This document shows positions 24,540-31,324 of a stretch of 31,324 nt of DNA, in pieces; the stretch's first letter is position 1; each line of letters starts with the position of its first letter. A model generated the notes under the pieces. That model had not been told where the DNA came from. It searched no databases and saw only the letters and a program-made list of their open reading frames with translations. Location: the NCBI GenBank assembly GCA_964461135.1, contig CAYWTB010000051.1, positions 1-31,324 of the forward strand, written 5' to 3'. Source of the DNA: RQOF01 sp964461135. Its GTDB lineage: Bacteria; Calditrichota; Calditrichia; RBG-13-44-9. Position numbers and translations under genes: made by a program.

Positions 24540-25634
24540 TCAGACGAAGGGAACAACTTCCTTAACGGCTTTGCGCAGGGCTATGCGGAGCAGTCCGATA
24601 TTAAGGCTGTCTTCACCGGTTACGGTGATCCAGATGTCTTTACCGGCTACTTTGCTTGATAATAAGATTAAATTTCCGAAATGTACTTCGATAAACCGGG
24701 CATCTGTAGCCTGAACATTTTTCTGCAGTTTTTTAATTTCTCCCAGTAAGGAAGAAAGATGATTTCCCAGATCTGCAGCTTCCAGTTTGCCGTTTTCATC
24801 AGTGGGCGGAAAGGTTACCGGAAATCCGGCGGCATTATGTACAAGGATGAAGTCGATTCCGCCGACCTGCAATATGGGTTTTAATTTTTCATGGATGGAG
24901 CGGACGCGACGCCTTTTTTCACGTTCTTTCTGCTCCAGCACCTCATCGGAATTCTCATCGATCTGCTGCATGGCTTCCAGCAGAAGGCTCTGCCAGCCTT
25001 TATCGATCGTATCGTGAGGAGATTTTACATTTCGTTTTACCGTAAATTCTCCCCCCTGCCATGCCATGATATGATAAAATGCATTTTCTCCGCTAATCCT
25101 GTCCGTTTCACAATGGACGATATTCCCGTTATCGAAATAAATATATCCGGTCTCCTGATCATGTTTTATTTCCAGGGCGGAAGTGAGCCTTCCCAGGCAA
25201 TTCAGTTGTATAATATCGCTGAGATGGAAATCCGCCACGCTTCCTTTAAATCCTTTGTCACCGCTTAATGCTTCCAGAATCAGGGTTCTCAATTCATTTA
25301 TTTCAAATGGTTTTTCAATATAGCGGAAGCAGCCTCGCTGGCTGGCTTCCAGCTTAACATCATCCGACCCGTATGCCGTCATGATAATGACTTTAGTCTG
25401 GGGATAGCGGTCTTTAATCTGAACCAGGAGTTCCAATCCGGACACTTCCGGCATGCGGACATCGGTAATCACCAGGTCTACCGGAACCTGGTTCATGGCG
25501 TCGATCGCCTCCATGCCCGAATTCACACAGACCAACTGGAACTTGTCACTATCCTTGGAAAGTTTCTTACTCAGGGTCCAGGTCAGATCCTCTTCATCAT
25601 CTACAATCAGAACCCTTTTCTGCAGTAAAGACAT
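24540..25634 (-). CDS. Response regulator with PATAN (DUF4388) and roadblock-like domains
   Basis: A 364-residue three-domain signalling protein. The receiver (about 5-120) is intact: acidic pair D12/D13, phosphoacceptor D58 (VITDVRMPEVSG), T86 and K108. Residues about 125-220 resemble the PATAN/DUF4388 domain (FKGSVADFHLSDIIQLNCLGR ... GYIYFDNGNIVHCE, split by variable residues). This domain is common in regulators of gliding and twitching motility and in PatA-like proteins. The C-terminal ~110 residues (IDFILVHNAAGFPVTF ... FIEVHFGNLILLSSKVAG) look like a roadblock/LC7 domain, which usually partners small Ras-like GTPases such as MglA. There is no DNA-binding domain, so output is probably through protein contacts. 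It is convergent with the DUF1015 gene, with no clear terminator between. Confidence 0.88.
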   Translation of the reverse strand: MSLLQKRVLIVDDEEDLTWTLSKKLSKDSDKFQLVCVNSGMEAIDAMNQVPVDLVITDVRMPEVSGLELLVQIKDRYPQTKVIIMTAYGSDDVKLEASQRGCFRYIEKPFEINELRTLILEALSGDKGFKGSVADFHLSDIIQLNCLGRLTSALEIKHDQETGYIYFDNGNIVHCETDRISGENAFYHIMAWQGGEFTVKRNVKSPHDTIDKGWQSLLLEAMQQIDENSDEVLEQKEREKRRRVRSIHEKLKPILQVGGIDFILVHNAAGFPVTFPPTDENGKLEAADLGNHLSSLLGEIKKLQKNVQATDARFIEVHFGNLILLSSKVAGKDIWITVTGEDSLNIGLLRIALRKAVKEVVPFV

Positions 25635-25819
25635 TCAAATATTCTCCTTCATTCCCTATATAATCGATTCTGTGACTTTTTTCTTTAGGGGTAAAGTGTT
25701 ATTGCCCGGAAACCGGAAAAGAAAGATATGGAAGTTACAAAATCTTTTGGCGCCTCATCGAAAAAATCGACTGAGTCCTGATACACGGAAATTCAGCCAA
25801 TATGAACCTAGAAGAGGTG

Positions 25820-26980
25820 TTAAATTAACGATCGTATTTCTTCCACTTTATCCAGAGATTCCCAGGAAAAACCATTTTCTTCCCGGCCGAAATGCCCATA
25901 AGCCGCCGTTGCCTGGTAGCGGGGCTTTAAAAGGTCCAGCTGGCGGACGATTCCGCGGGGGGAGAGATCAAACACTTTGCTGATGATCTGTTCGATGCGT
26001 TCCTCGGGAATTTTTGCTGTTCCGAAAGCATCCACCATCACTGAAACCGGCTGATGATGACCGATCACATATGCGATCTGAACCTCTAGTTTACGGGCCA
26101 CACCGGCGGCCACCAGGTTTTTGGCTACATAACGGGCCGCATAACTGGCAGACCGGTCCACTTTTGATGGATCTTTTCCGGAAAAACATCCCCCTCCGTG
26201 CCTGCCCATTCCGCCATAGGTGTCCACAATAATTTTACGTCCGGTAAGCCCGGTATCCGAATATGGCCCCCCTATGGTCCAAATACCGGTCCCATTGGTG
26301 ATATAGGTAGTGGTGGACCGTTCAAACGGCATTTTATATTCCTCCAGCAGCGGATGGACAATAGTCCGGAAAATTTGATCGGCTACTTCATCACGAGAAA
26401 CGCTGGGATAGTGCGGTACGGCCACAACAATTTTCTCGATGCGTACCGGGAAACCATTGTCGTAGCGAACCGTGACCTGCGATTTTCCATCCGGTCTCAA
26501 AAATTCCAGTTTCTTCTGCAAGCGTGCCTCATCCATACGGCGCACAACTTCATGAGCCATAGTGATGGGAAGCGGCATATACTGGGGTGTTTCATCGATG
26601 GCAAAGCCGAACATCATTCCCTGGTCTCCGGCACCACCACTATCCACACCCTGGGCAATTTCCGAAGATTGAGCGTGTATTTTAGAAATAACCTGGCAGG
26701 TATCGTCAAATTTCAGATCGGGATCCGTGTAACCGATCTGACGAATGGTTTTGCGGGCTATATCCGCGTAATCGATGGTGACATTTTCCGGTATTTTTAC
26801 CTCTCCCGCCAGTATGGTCATATTTTCCGTTACCAGCGTTTCAACCGCCGCCCGGTTATAAGTAACATCACCATCCAGTTTAAAAATGGAATCCACGATT
26901 CCATCGGAAATGGCATCGGCAACCTTATCAGGGTGGCCGGCAGATACAGATTCCGATGTAAATAGAAATGAACTTGGCAC
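25820..26980 (-). CDS. metK: S-adenosylmethionine synthetase
   Basis: A 386-residue enzyme making S-adenosylmethionine from methionine and ATP in the cytoplasm. Signatures are ESVSAGHPDKVADAISD near the N-terminus, GAGDQGMMFG (about 115-125), and the glycine-rich loop GGGCFSGKDPSKVDRSASY. I chose the GTG at 26980: GGAGGA ends 6 bases upstream, whereas the in-frame TTG at 26986 directly abuts it. The gene is preceded by a SAM-II riboswitch and an intrinsic terminator, so its product controls its own synthesis. The 3' end is followed by 185 bases of AT-rich DNA without a clear terminator. Confidence 0.97.
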   Translation of the reverse strand: MPSSFLFTSESVSAGHPDKVADAISDGIVDSIFKLDGDVTYNRAAVETLVTENMTILAGEVKIPENVTIDYADIARKTIRQIGYTDPDLKFDDTCQVISKIHAQSSEIAQGVDSGGAGDQGMMFGFAIDETPQYMPLPITMAHEVVRRMDEARLQKKLEFLRPDGKSQVTVRYDNGFPVRIEKIVVAVPHYPSVSRDEVADQIFRTIVHPLLEEYKMPFERSTTTYITNGTGIWTIGGPYSDTGLTGRKIIVDTYGGMGRHGGGCFSGKDPSKVDRSASYAARYVAKNLVAAGVARKLEVQIAYVIGHHQPVSVMVDAFGTAKIPEERIEQIISKVFDLSPRGIVRQLDLLKPRYQATAAYGHFGREENGFSWESLDKVEEIRSLI

Positions 26981-27004
26981 TGTCAATCCTCCATTTTATG
27001 CTGT

Positions 27005-27037
27005 AAAAAAATTCCCCGACTAAAAAGCCGGGGAATT
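27005..27037 (-). terminator. Intrinsic terminator in the metK leader
   Basis: On the minus strand AATTCCCCG (27037-27029) pairs with CGGGGAATT (27018-27010), a perfect 9-bp stem. A 10-base loop (GCTTTTTAGT) closes it, and a run of seven T (27011-27005) overlaps its base. It lies between the SAM-II aptamer and the metK ribosome-binding site, so it must be read through for metK expression. Nine loop bases are complementary to the aptamer's 3' strand. Confidence 0.92.
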
Positions 27038-27048
27038 TCGATCCACAC

Positions 27049-27110
27049 ATTTCGTGCTTTTTAGCTATTTATTTTACGTGGCTGCAATATGCTGCAAATC
27101 ACCACGAAAT
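27049..27110 (-). ncRNA. SAM-II riboswitch aptamer
   Basis: The minus strand matches the SAM-II (metA motif) pseudoknot. P1 is CGTGG (27106-27102) with CCACG (27081-27077). The conserved loop start is TGATTTG after the first strand, TTGCAG precedes the second strand, and the A-rich linker leads into AGCTAAAAAG (27066-27057). These are the conserved segments of the family, as in the crystallised form (UGAUUU ... GCUAAAAAGGG). In most family members the last bases include the Shine-Dalgarno (AAAAAGG). Here the sequence is AAAAAGCACG and the ribosome-binding site is about 60 bases further on, after a terminator. TTGACA at 27161-27156 could be part of the promoter. SAM binding should lower metK expression. 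Confidence 0.88.
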
Positions 27111-27218
27111 ATCAAAAGCGCTCAAAATATAGCGCCGGTTTGATCCCGTAGCAATGTCAAATTATTAAATTTTCAGCAGAAAAAGTTGTCCGGGATCATG
27201 GAAATGCAAGGAATTTTT

Positions 27219-28238
27219 TTAAATAGGAAGTTCTTCCTTTGGATCTCGGGTCATCAGGTCCTTAACTGCATCATGGGGATTTTTGTCATCGAACAGAACT
27301 TCATAAACTTCCAAACTGATAGGCGTATCCACCGGAAATTTCTGAGTCAACTGATATACCGAACGGGTCGTTTTTATACCTTCGGCAATCATCACCATAC
27401 CATCCAGCACCTGCTGCAGGGTTTTTCCTTTTCCAATCTGTTCTCCTACATAACGGTTGCGGCTGTGGCGGCTCATGCAGGTCACGATTAAATCGCCCAT
27501 TCCGGACAGTCCGGAAAAGGTCTGCATCTGTGCACCCATAGCCACACCCAGTCGGGTCATTTCCACCAGTGCCCGGGTCATCAGTGCAGCCTTGGTATTA
27601 TCCCCAAAGCCTGCACCATCGGCAATACCCGCAGCTATGGCAATCACATTTTTAAGAGAGCCGCCCAGTTCCACTCCCGCGATGTCAGTACTGGAATAGA
27701 CCCGAAAATAATCAGTCCGGAAAATATCACGTACCCGCCGGGCCGTATCCAGGTCGGTGCTGGCCGCCACCACAGCGGTGGCCACCTGACGGCTTACTTC
27801 CTCGGCATGGCTGGGACCGGACAGCGTAGCAATCTTTGAAAGAGATGCCCCGGTCACATCCCGGATGACCTGGGAAATCCGCAACAGGGAATCATTTTCA
27901 ATACCTTTGGACGCATTAACAAATATTTTTCGATTCAATTCCCGGATCCTGACACTTTGAAGGACCGATCTCAGGGTATGCGAAGGAACAACCAGCAGAA
28001 TATAATCCGAGAAACCAAAAGTTTCATCCAGATCATGGGTCAATATTAATCCGGGTTCCAGGGGAACACCCGGCAGGTATTTCACATTTTCGCGCTGCTG
28101 CCGCATTTTCTCCAACTGGTTAGCCTCATAGACATACAACATAACATCATGTCCCTTCCCTGCCAACAGGTTAGCCAGGGTGGTTCCCCAACTTCCGGCT
28201 CCCACTACAGCAATCTTATGGTGTCGTTCTTTTTCCAT
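27219..28238 (-). CDS. gpsA: Glycerol-3-phosphate dehydrogenase [NAD(P)+]
   Basis: A 339-residue cytoplasmic enzyme that reduces dihydroxyacetone phosphate to sn-glycerol 3-phosphate for phospholipid synthesis. The Rossmann motif GAGSWG (residues 13-18) opens the protein. The catalytic domain has GGSLKNVIAIAAGIADG, GLSGMGDLIVTC and SRNRYVGEQIGKG. It starts one base after the purC stop codon and is the last gene of the plsY-purC-gpsA run. Its product feeds PlsY, encoded two genes upstream. The Shine-Dalgarno is weak, fitting coupling to purC translation. Confidence 0.97.
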   Translation of the reverse strand: MEKERHHKIAVVGAGSWGTTLANLLAGKGHDVMLYVYEANQLEKMRQQRENVKYLPGVPLEPGLILTHDLDETFGFSDYILLVVPSHTLRSVLQSVRIRELNRKIFVNASKGIENDSLLRISQVIRDVTGASLSKIATLSGPSHAEEVSRQVATAVVAASTDLDTARRVRDIFRTDYFRVYSSTDIAGVELGGSLKNVIAIAAGIADGAGFGDNTKAALMTRALVEMTRLGVAMGAQMQTFSGLSGMGDLIVTCMSRHSRNRYVGEQIGKGKTLQQVLDGMVMIAEGIKTTRSVYQLTQKFPVDTPISLEVYEVLFDDKNPHDAVKDLMTRDPKEELPI

Positions 28239-28239
28239 T

Positions 28240-29142
28240 TTATTTCAGAATATCCTTTATGGTTTTGCCGGTAATGATTCTGAGTATTTCCTGATATTTT
28301 TGGGAAGTGTTCTCCACAATTCCATCAGGTAATGGCGGCGGGGGCGGTGTTTTACCCCAGTCCAGTGTTTCCAGATAATCGCGCAGATATTGCTTGTCCA
28401 GGCTGGGTTGATTTTGTCCGGTACGATATTCATCAGCCGGCCAGAAACGCGATGAATCCGGTGTCAAAACTTCATCAATCAGCAGAATATCTCCATTGCA
28501 TGTCCCGAATTCAAATTTGGTATCGGCAATGATAATACCCCGGGATTCCGCTTCTTTCACACCGGCCAGATACACTTTGAGACTGGCATTACGTAATTCC
28601 TGACTGATTTCCCGGCCCACCATTTCCTGCATTTCCTGGAAGGTAATATTCATATCGTGTCCGCTGGTGGCTTTGGTACTGGGTGTGAAAAGCGGTTCCG
28701 GTAACCGCGATGAATTAACCAGACCGGCAGGAAGTTCATAACCGAAGAGAATATTACTTTTCTGGTACGCTTTCCAGGCCGAGCCGGATAGATAACCCCG
28801 CATAATACATTCCACTGGAAAAGGCTCACTTTTTTTCACCAGCATAGAGCGGCCCTGCAGGAGCCCTTTAAACTGATTAAAGGGGAAGGGATAATCCTCT
28901 ACCCGGTCACTGATGAAATGATTCTTGATAATTGGACTGGTTTTTTCAAACCAGTATTTGGATATTTGTGTGAGGACAATACCCTTGTAGGGGATTCCAT
29001 TATCCATTACAACATCGAAGGCTGAGATACGGTCTGTGGTGACGAACAGCAGCTGATCTCCGGCATCATAAATATCTCTTACCTTCCCACGACTGACCAG
29101 TGTAGCACCCGGAATTTCCGTTTTCATAACAACCTTCGTCAT
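28240..29142 (-). CDS. purC: Phosphoribosylaminoimidazole-succinocarboxamide synthase (SAICAR synthase)
   Basis: A 300-residue ATP-dependent ligase of purine synthesis that joins CAIR and aspartate. It is the longer family form (about 300 residues rather than about 240). Motifs include GKVRDIYDAGDQLLFVTTDRISAFDVV near the start (split: GKVRDIYD, TTDRISAFD), RGYLSGSAWKAY, KATSGHDMNI and IDEVLTPDSSRFWPADEY. AGAGG is 5 bases before the ATG. The gene sits between the two phospholipid genes plsY and gpsA without functional connection to them, 10 bases after plsY and one base before gpsA. The neighbours are probably co-transcribed. Confidence 0.97.
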   Translation of the reverse strand: MTKVVMKTEIPGATLVSRGKVRDIYDAGDQLLFVTTDRISAFDVVMDNGIPYKGIVLTQISKYWFEKTSPIIKNHFISDRVEDYPFPFNQFKGLLQGRSMLVKKSEPFPVECIMRGYLSGSAWKAYQKSNILFGYELPAGLVNSSRLPEPLFTPSTKATSGHDMNITFQEMQEMVGREISQELRNASLKVYLAGVKEAESRGIIIADTKFEFGTCNGDILLIDEVLTPDSSRFWPADEYRTGQNQPSLDKQYLRDYLETLDWGKTPPPPPLPDGIVENTSQKYQEILRIITGKTIKDILK

Positions 29143-29152
29143 GGTAACCTCT

Positions 29153-29788
29153 TTATGATGATTTTTTAAAATTTATTTTATTTTCATTACCCGCCAGAAG
29201 CCTTTTGATATTGCTGCGGTGGGTGAAGATGATCAGAACCGGAATAAAAAAAGCGAAAATAAACAGAGTAGGTGATACATAATTTCCTGCGATGAAATGT
29301 TCAACCAGAAGAAAGATGGGAATAGTTAAGGAAGCCAGGATGGAACCCAGGGAAACATAACGGGAAAACGCCACCACAATCACGAAAACTATGAGCCCTG
29401 CCAGCACCGCCCCCGGAATGATACCGATGATCATCCCCGCTCCGGTACCCACACCCTTGCCTCCCTTGAAACCGGCAAAGACGGTCCAGATATGACCAAA
29501 TACCGTGCTTAATCCGGCAATTATTTTGAGTAATTCGGGAGGTAGGGAGATGTGGCCGCTGGCAATCTGATAGAGTAAAACCGTAGCCAGCAGACCTTTT
29601 GCCATATCGACCAGAAGAACCGTAAGGCCGGCCTTCCAGCCCAGCACCCGGAACACATTGGTAGCTCCCGCGTTTCCGCTGCCCTGCTGCCGGATATCGA
29701 TACCACGGGAGACTTTTCCATAGACAATAGCAGTGGGGAAGGAACCTACCAGATAACAGGCAGCCAGCATGAGAAGCAGGTACAACAT
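29153..29788 (-). CDS. plsY: Acyl-phosphate glycerol-3-phosphate acyltransferase
   Basis: A 211-residue inner-membrane enzyme that transfers an acyl group from acyl-phosphate to glycerol 3-phosphate, the first step of phosphatidic acid synthesis. Signature motifs are GSFPTAIVYGK near the start, QQGSGNAGATNVFR (about 35-48) and FKGGKGVGTGAG (about 107-118), with five or more hydrophobic helices. AAGGA lies 8 bases before the ATG. Pairing with gpsA, which makes its acceptor substrate, is a common arrangement; here purC is placed between them. Confidence 0.96.
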   Translation of the reverse strand: MLYLLLMLAACYLVGSFPTAIVYGKVSRGIDIRQQGSGNAGATNVFRVLGWKAGLTVLLVDMAKGLLATVLLYQIASGHISLPPELLKIIAGLSTVFGHIWTVFAGFKGGKGVGTGAGMIIGIIPGAVLAGLIVFVIVVAFSRYVSLGSILASLTIPIFLLVEHFIAGNYVSPTLFIFAFFIPVLIIFTHRSNIKRLLAGNENKINFKKSS

Positions 29789-30089
29789 ATCGGATTCCTT
29801 ATGAGAAATTATGACATTTCAGGCAGAATAAAAATAATAAAAATTGGCGAATGTTCCAAATGGAATGCGAAAGTAGCCGCCGAATTAAGCGGACTGACTT
29901 GACAGATTTATTTAAATAAAACAGATTCAGCTGATTCAAGTGTTCTGAAAACCGGATTTCTGGTGTACCTGGACGATAACTGGCATTGTTTTGGTGCAGA
30001 ATCTTCTACAATTTCCAATGAATATGTTACCATCTGATTGACATTTAAGATATACCATTGAGCAGCTGGGGCTGAAAGAAAAAAGAGGA
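29789..30089. other. Intergenic region between spoVG and plsY
   Basis: About 300 bases on the path from spoVG to plsY. No supported gene, RNA or terminator was seen. A 61-codon frame on the minus strand begins with TTG overlapping the spoVG stop codon, but has no ribosome-binding site. A promoter for plsY-purC-gpsA probably lies here. Confidence 0.45.
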
Positions 30090-30338
30090 TCAACGGTTTT
30101 TTTTTAGATAAGCATCCAGCACCAGGGCTTCCAACATTTCTTTCAGTGAGGGATCATTCAGCCTGACCAGATCAATGTATTTACCACCCCTGGTACGTTC
30201 AGACGGCATGCCGACAAACAAACCGTTCTCCCCTTCCACTACCTTGAATCCACGAATGATAAATCCTTCCGATGTCTGGATATCAACCGTGGCGCGGATC
30301 TTGCCAATAGATACCTGCCGGATACCCACAACTTCCAT
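30090..30338 (-). CDS. spoVG: SpoVG family protein
   Basis: An 82-residue protein of the SpoVG family. The order MEVVGIRQVSIGKIRATVDI, FIIRGFKVVEGENGLFVGMPSER and the C-terminal helix KEMLEALVLDAYLKK matches the family. In other bacteria SpoVG binds nucleic acid and affects gene expression, capsule or cell division. Despite its name it occurs in many non-sporulating lineages. It follows the TPR-SH3 gene after 27 bases, with a GGTGAGGA-type ribosome-binding site, and probably shares its transcript. Confidence 0.93.
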   Translation of the reverse strand: MEVVGIRQVSIGKIRATVDIQTSEGFIIRGFKVVEGENGLFVGMPSERTRGGKYIDLVRLNDPSLKEMLEALVLDAYLKKNR

Positions 30339-30365
30339 TTCCTCACCTTTCCTTAAATGATTTTT

Positions 30366-31130
30366 TCAGATCATTCCCAGCGATTCGGTTTTTATCCAGC
30401 CGGACTTTCCGTCGGGCAAGCTGATTTTTACCCATTCCTGACGCTGTTCGTCCAGGCTTACTTTTATACCTTCGTGCAGAATAAATACATCGGTACTTTT
30501 TTCATCCGGAGCGCTGAGAACAGTAACATTGGGGACCAATATCACCGCAGAGCGGTGATTCATAACGGCTTTTCCATCGATATAGAGAATATAGGCCCAA
30601 AAAACAGTCAGTAAACCCGCGATTACCGAAAACGTCACCAGCCACCTCCTGACCCGGTCCCTTTTGATAAAGAGCCAGATCACCAGCAACACCGCGGTAA
30701 GAATGAACAGCGAAGCCACCAGGCGGCAAAGCTGGTACAAAGAAAAGTAGTTCCTGAGGGAATCCCACCAGTCAAACAGGAAAAAACGAGGCGGTAAATC
30801 CACACGGTCCACTACTTTCAAGCCGGCCAGTTCCAGATTGTATTTCACATCCGGATCATCCGGATCCAGTTTGAGGGCTTTTTCATAATAGAGAACCGCC
30901 AACCCAACCTGTTTCAAACGGTAATAACAGTTACCCAGGTTATAATAAACAGCCCTGCTTTCATATCCCTGGGACAGTATCTGTTTGTAGAAATTCACTG
31001 CCTGATTGAACTGCTGATTTTGATAGGCCCCGTTAGCCTGCTGAAATAGAGTTTCGGGAGACTGAGCCCGCAGGAGACTGTAACCGGGTATCAGCAATAA
31101 AAGAGTAAAGATGTAAACCAATTTTTTCAT
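30366..31130 (-). CDS. TPR and SH3-domain membrane protein (BatE-like)
   Basis: A 254-residue protein with a Sec signal (residues 1-23, ending LLRAQ). TPR repeats follow (about 25-105, PETLFQQANGAYQNQQFNQA and AVYYNLGNCYYRL). Two membrane helices (about 130-155 and 165-185) and a C-terminal SH3b domain (about 195-254, VLSAPDEKSTDVFILHEGIKVSL ... WVKISLPDGKSGWI) complete it. This TPR-TM-TM-SH3 order is that of BatE from the Bacteroides aerotolerance (bat) operon. The other bat genes are absent, at least downstream; the upstream side runs out of the window. The function of BatE-type proteins is poorly known; cell-envelope stress is the usual suggestion. Confidence 0.85.
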   Translation of the reverse strand: MKKLVYIFTLLLLIPGYSLLRAQSPETLFQQANGAYQNQQFNQAVNFYKQILSQGYESRAVYYNLGNCYYRLKQVGLAVLYYEKALKLDPDDPDVKYNLELAGLKVVDRVDLPPRFFLFDWWDSLRNYFSLYQLCRLVASLFILTAVLLVIWLFIKRDRVRRWLVTFSVIAGLLTVFWAYILYIDGKAVMNHRSAVILVPNVTVLSAPDEKSTDVFILHEGIKVSLDEQRQEWVKISLPDGKSGWIKTESLGMI

Positions 31131-31324
31131 CTAATAAATCTTTCAAATTCCAGAATTCGTTCAGCGAGTTGATCTTAAATTTTGCCGCAATGCCTCAAGG
31201 ACGCCAGGAATTTAACGATTATAAAAACAAGAGTGGCAATTTTATTTATTCCTGTGAATTTAAATACCTCCTAAATTTCTAAAGTATCGTTAAAAAGGTA
31301 ATATCACACAACGAAGCTGACATT
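31131..31324. other. Upstream region of the TPR-SH3 gene, no gene seen
   Basis: The last 194 bases of the window. On the minus strand there is an excellent Shine-Dalgarno-like AGGAGGT (31272-31266), but no start codon at usable distance opens a meaningful frame. Its role is unclear. The promoter of the TPR-SH3-spoVG unit is expected here. Confidence 0.4.

Noticed and set aside
26198..26965. 255-codon plus-strand frame opposite metK
   Set aside because: Fully antisense to a clear metK; no ribosome-binding site or domain.
27133..27161. TTGACA followed by TATATT upstream of the SAM-II aptamer as a housekeeping promoter
   Set aside because: The spacing is about 23 bases, far above 17, so only the TTGACA is noted as a possible part of the promoter.
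29908..30093. 61-codon frame overlapping the spoVG stop by 4 bases
   Set aside because: TTG start, no separate ribosome-binding site, no recognisable sequence; probably chance.
31266..31272. Strong Shine-Dalgarno-like AGGAGGT on the minus strand near the right edge
   Set aside because: No ATG, GTG or TTG at usable distance opens more than a few codons, so no gene can be called.

Overview
This 31.3-kb window is chromosomal DNA from a Gram-negative-type (diderm) bacterium. It has a secretin, lipoproteins, a periplasmic Tat-exported molybdoenzyme and a PpiD-type chaperone. Several traits point weakly to the FCB superphylum (Bacteroidota/Calditrichota/Marinimicrobia-like lineages): a SAM-II riboswitch, a TTTG-N20-TAnnTTTG promoter candidate, a BatE-like TPR-SH3 protein, a long PurC and a TatT-type TRAP transporter. 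That assignment is inference; no rRNA or other phylogenetic marker is present. No tRNA, IS element, phage gene or CRISPR array was seen.

Layout. (1) 36-4990, minus strand: a radical-SAM activating enzyme for a glycyl radical enzyme whose partner would lie beyond the left edge, preceded by a TRAP transporter operon (TatT TPR lipoprotein, DctP-type binding protein, fused DctQM permease). (2) 4991-5644: AT-rich intergenic DNA holding a GC-rich island of nested palindromes. (3) 5645-14892, minus strand: a tightly coupled nine-gene type II secretion/type IV pilus-like operon. In transcription order it encodes secretin, GspL-like (PilM+PilN fusion), PilO/GspM-like, PilP/GspC-like, a sigma-54 activator, GspF, major pseudopilin, CsgG-like lipoprotein and GspE ATPase. 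The prepilin peptidase is just upstream at 15587-16360, behind a good sigma-54 promoter. (4) 16999-20955, plus strand: a three-subunit periplasmic aldehyde oxidoreductase of the PaoABC type, closed by a strong terminator. (5) 21300-24495, plus strand: a PpiD-like membrane chaperone and a DUF1015 protein. (6) 24540-25634, minus strand: a response regulator fused to a PATAN (DUF4388) and a roadblock-like domain. (7) 25820-27110, minus strand: metK under a SAM-II riboswitch followed by an intrinsic terminator. (8) 27219-31130, minus strand: a TPR-SH3 protein, SpoVG, PlsY, PurC and GpsA. PlsY and GpsA are consecutive parts of glycerophospholipid synthesis, and PurC is the purine-pathway gene between them.

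Most notable points. The metK leader is a SAM-II aptamer that has lost its usual embedded Shine-Dalgarno and is followed by a terminator whose loop is complementary over 9 nt to the aptamer's 3' strand. This suggests a transcription-attenuation version of SAM-II. The secretion operon carries its own sigma-54 activator with an Arg where the phosphoacceptor Asp should be. A textbook-spaced -24/-12 promoter sits before the prepilin peptidase, which together suggest a dedicated, non-phosphorylated sigma-54 circuit for pilin processing and secretion.
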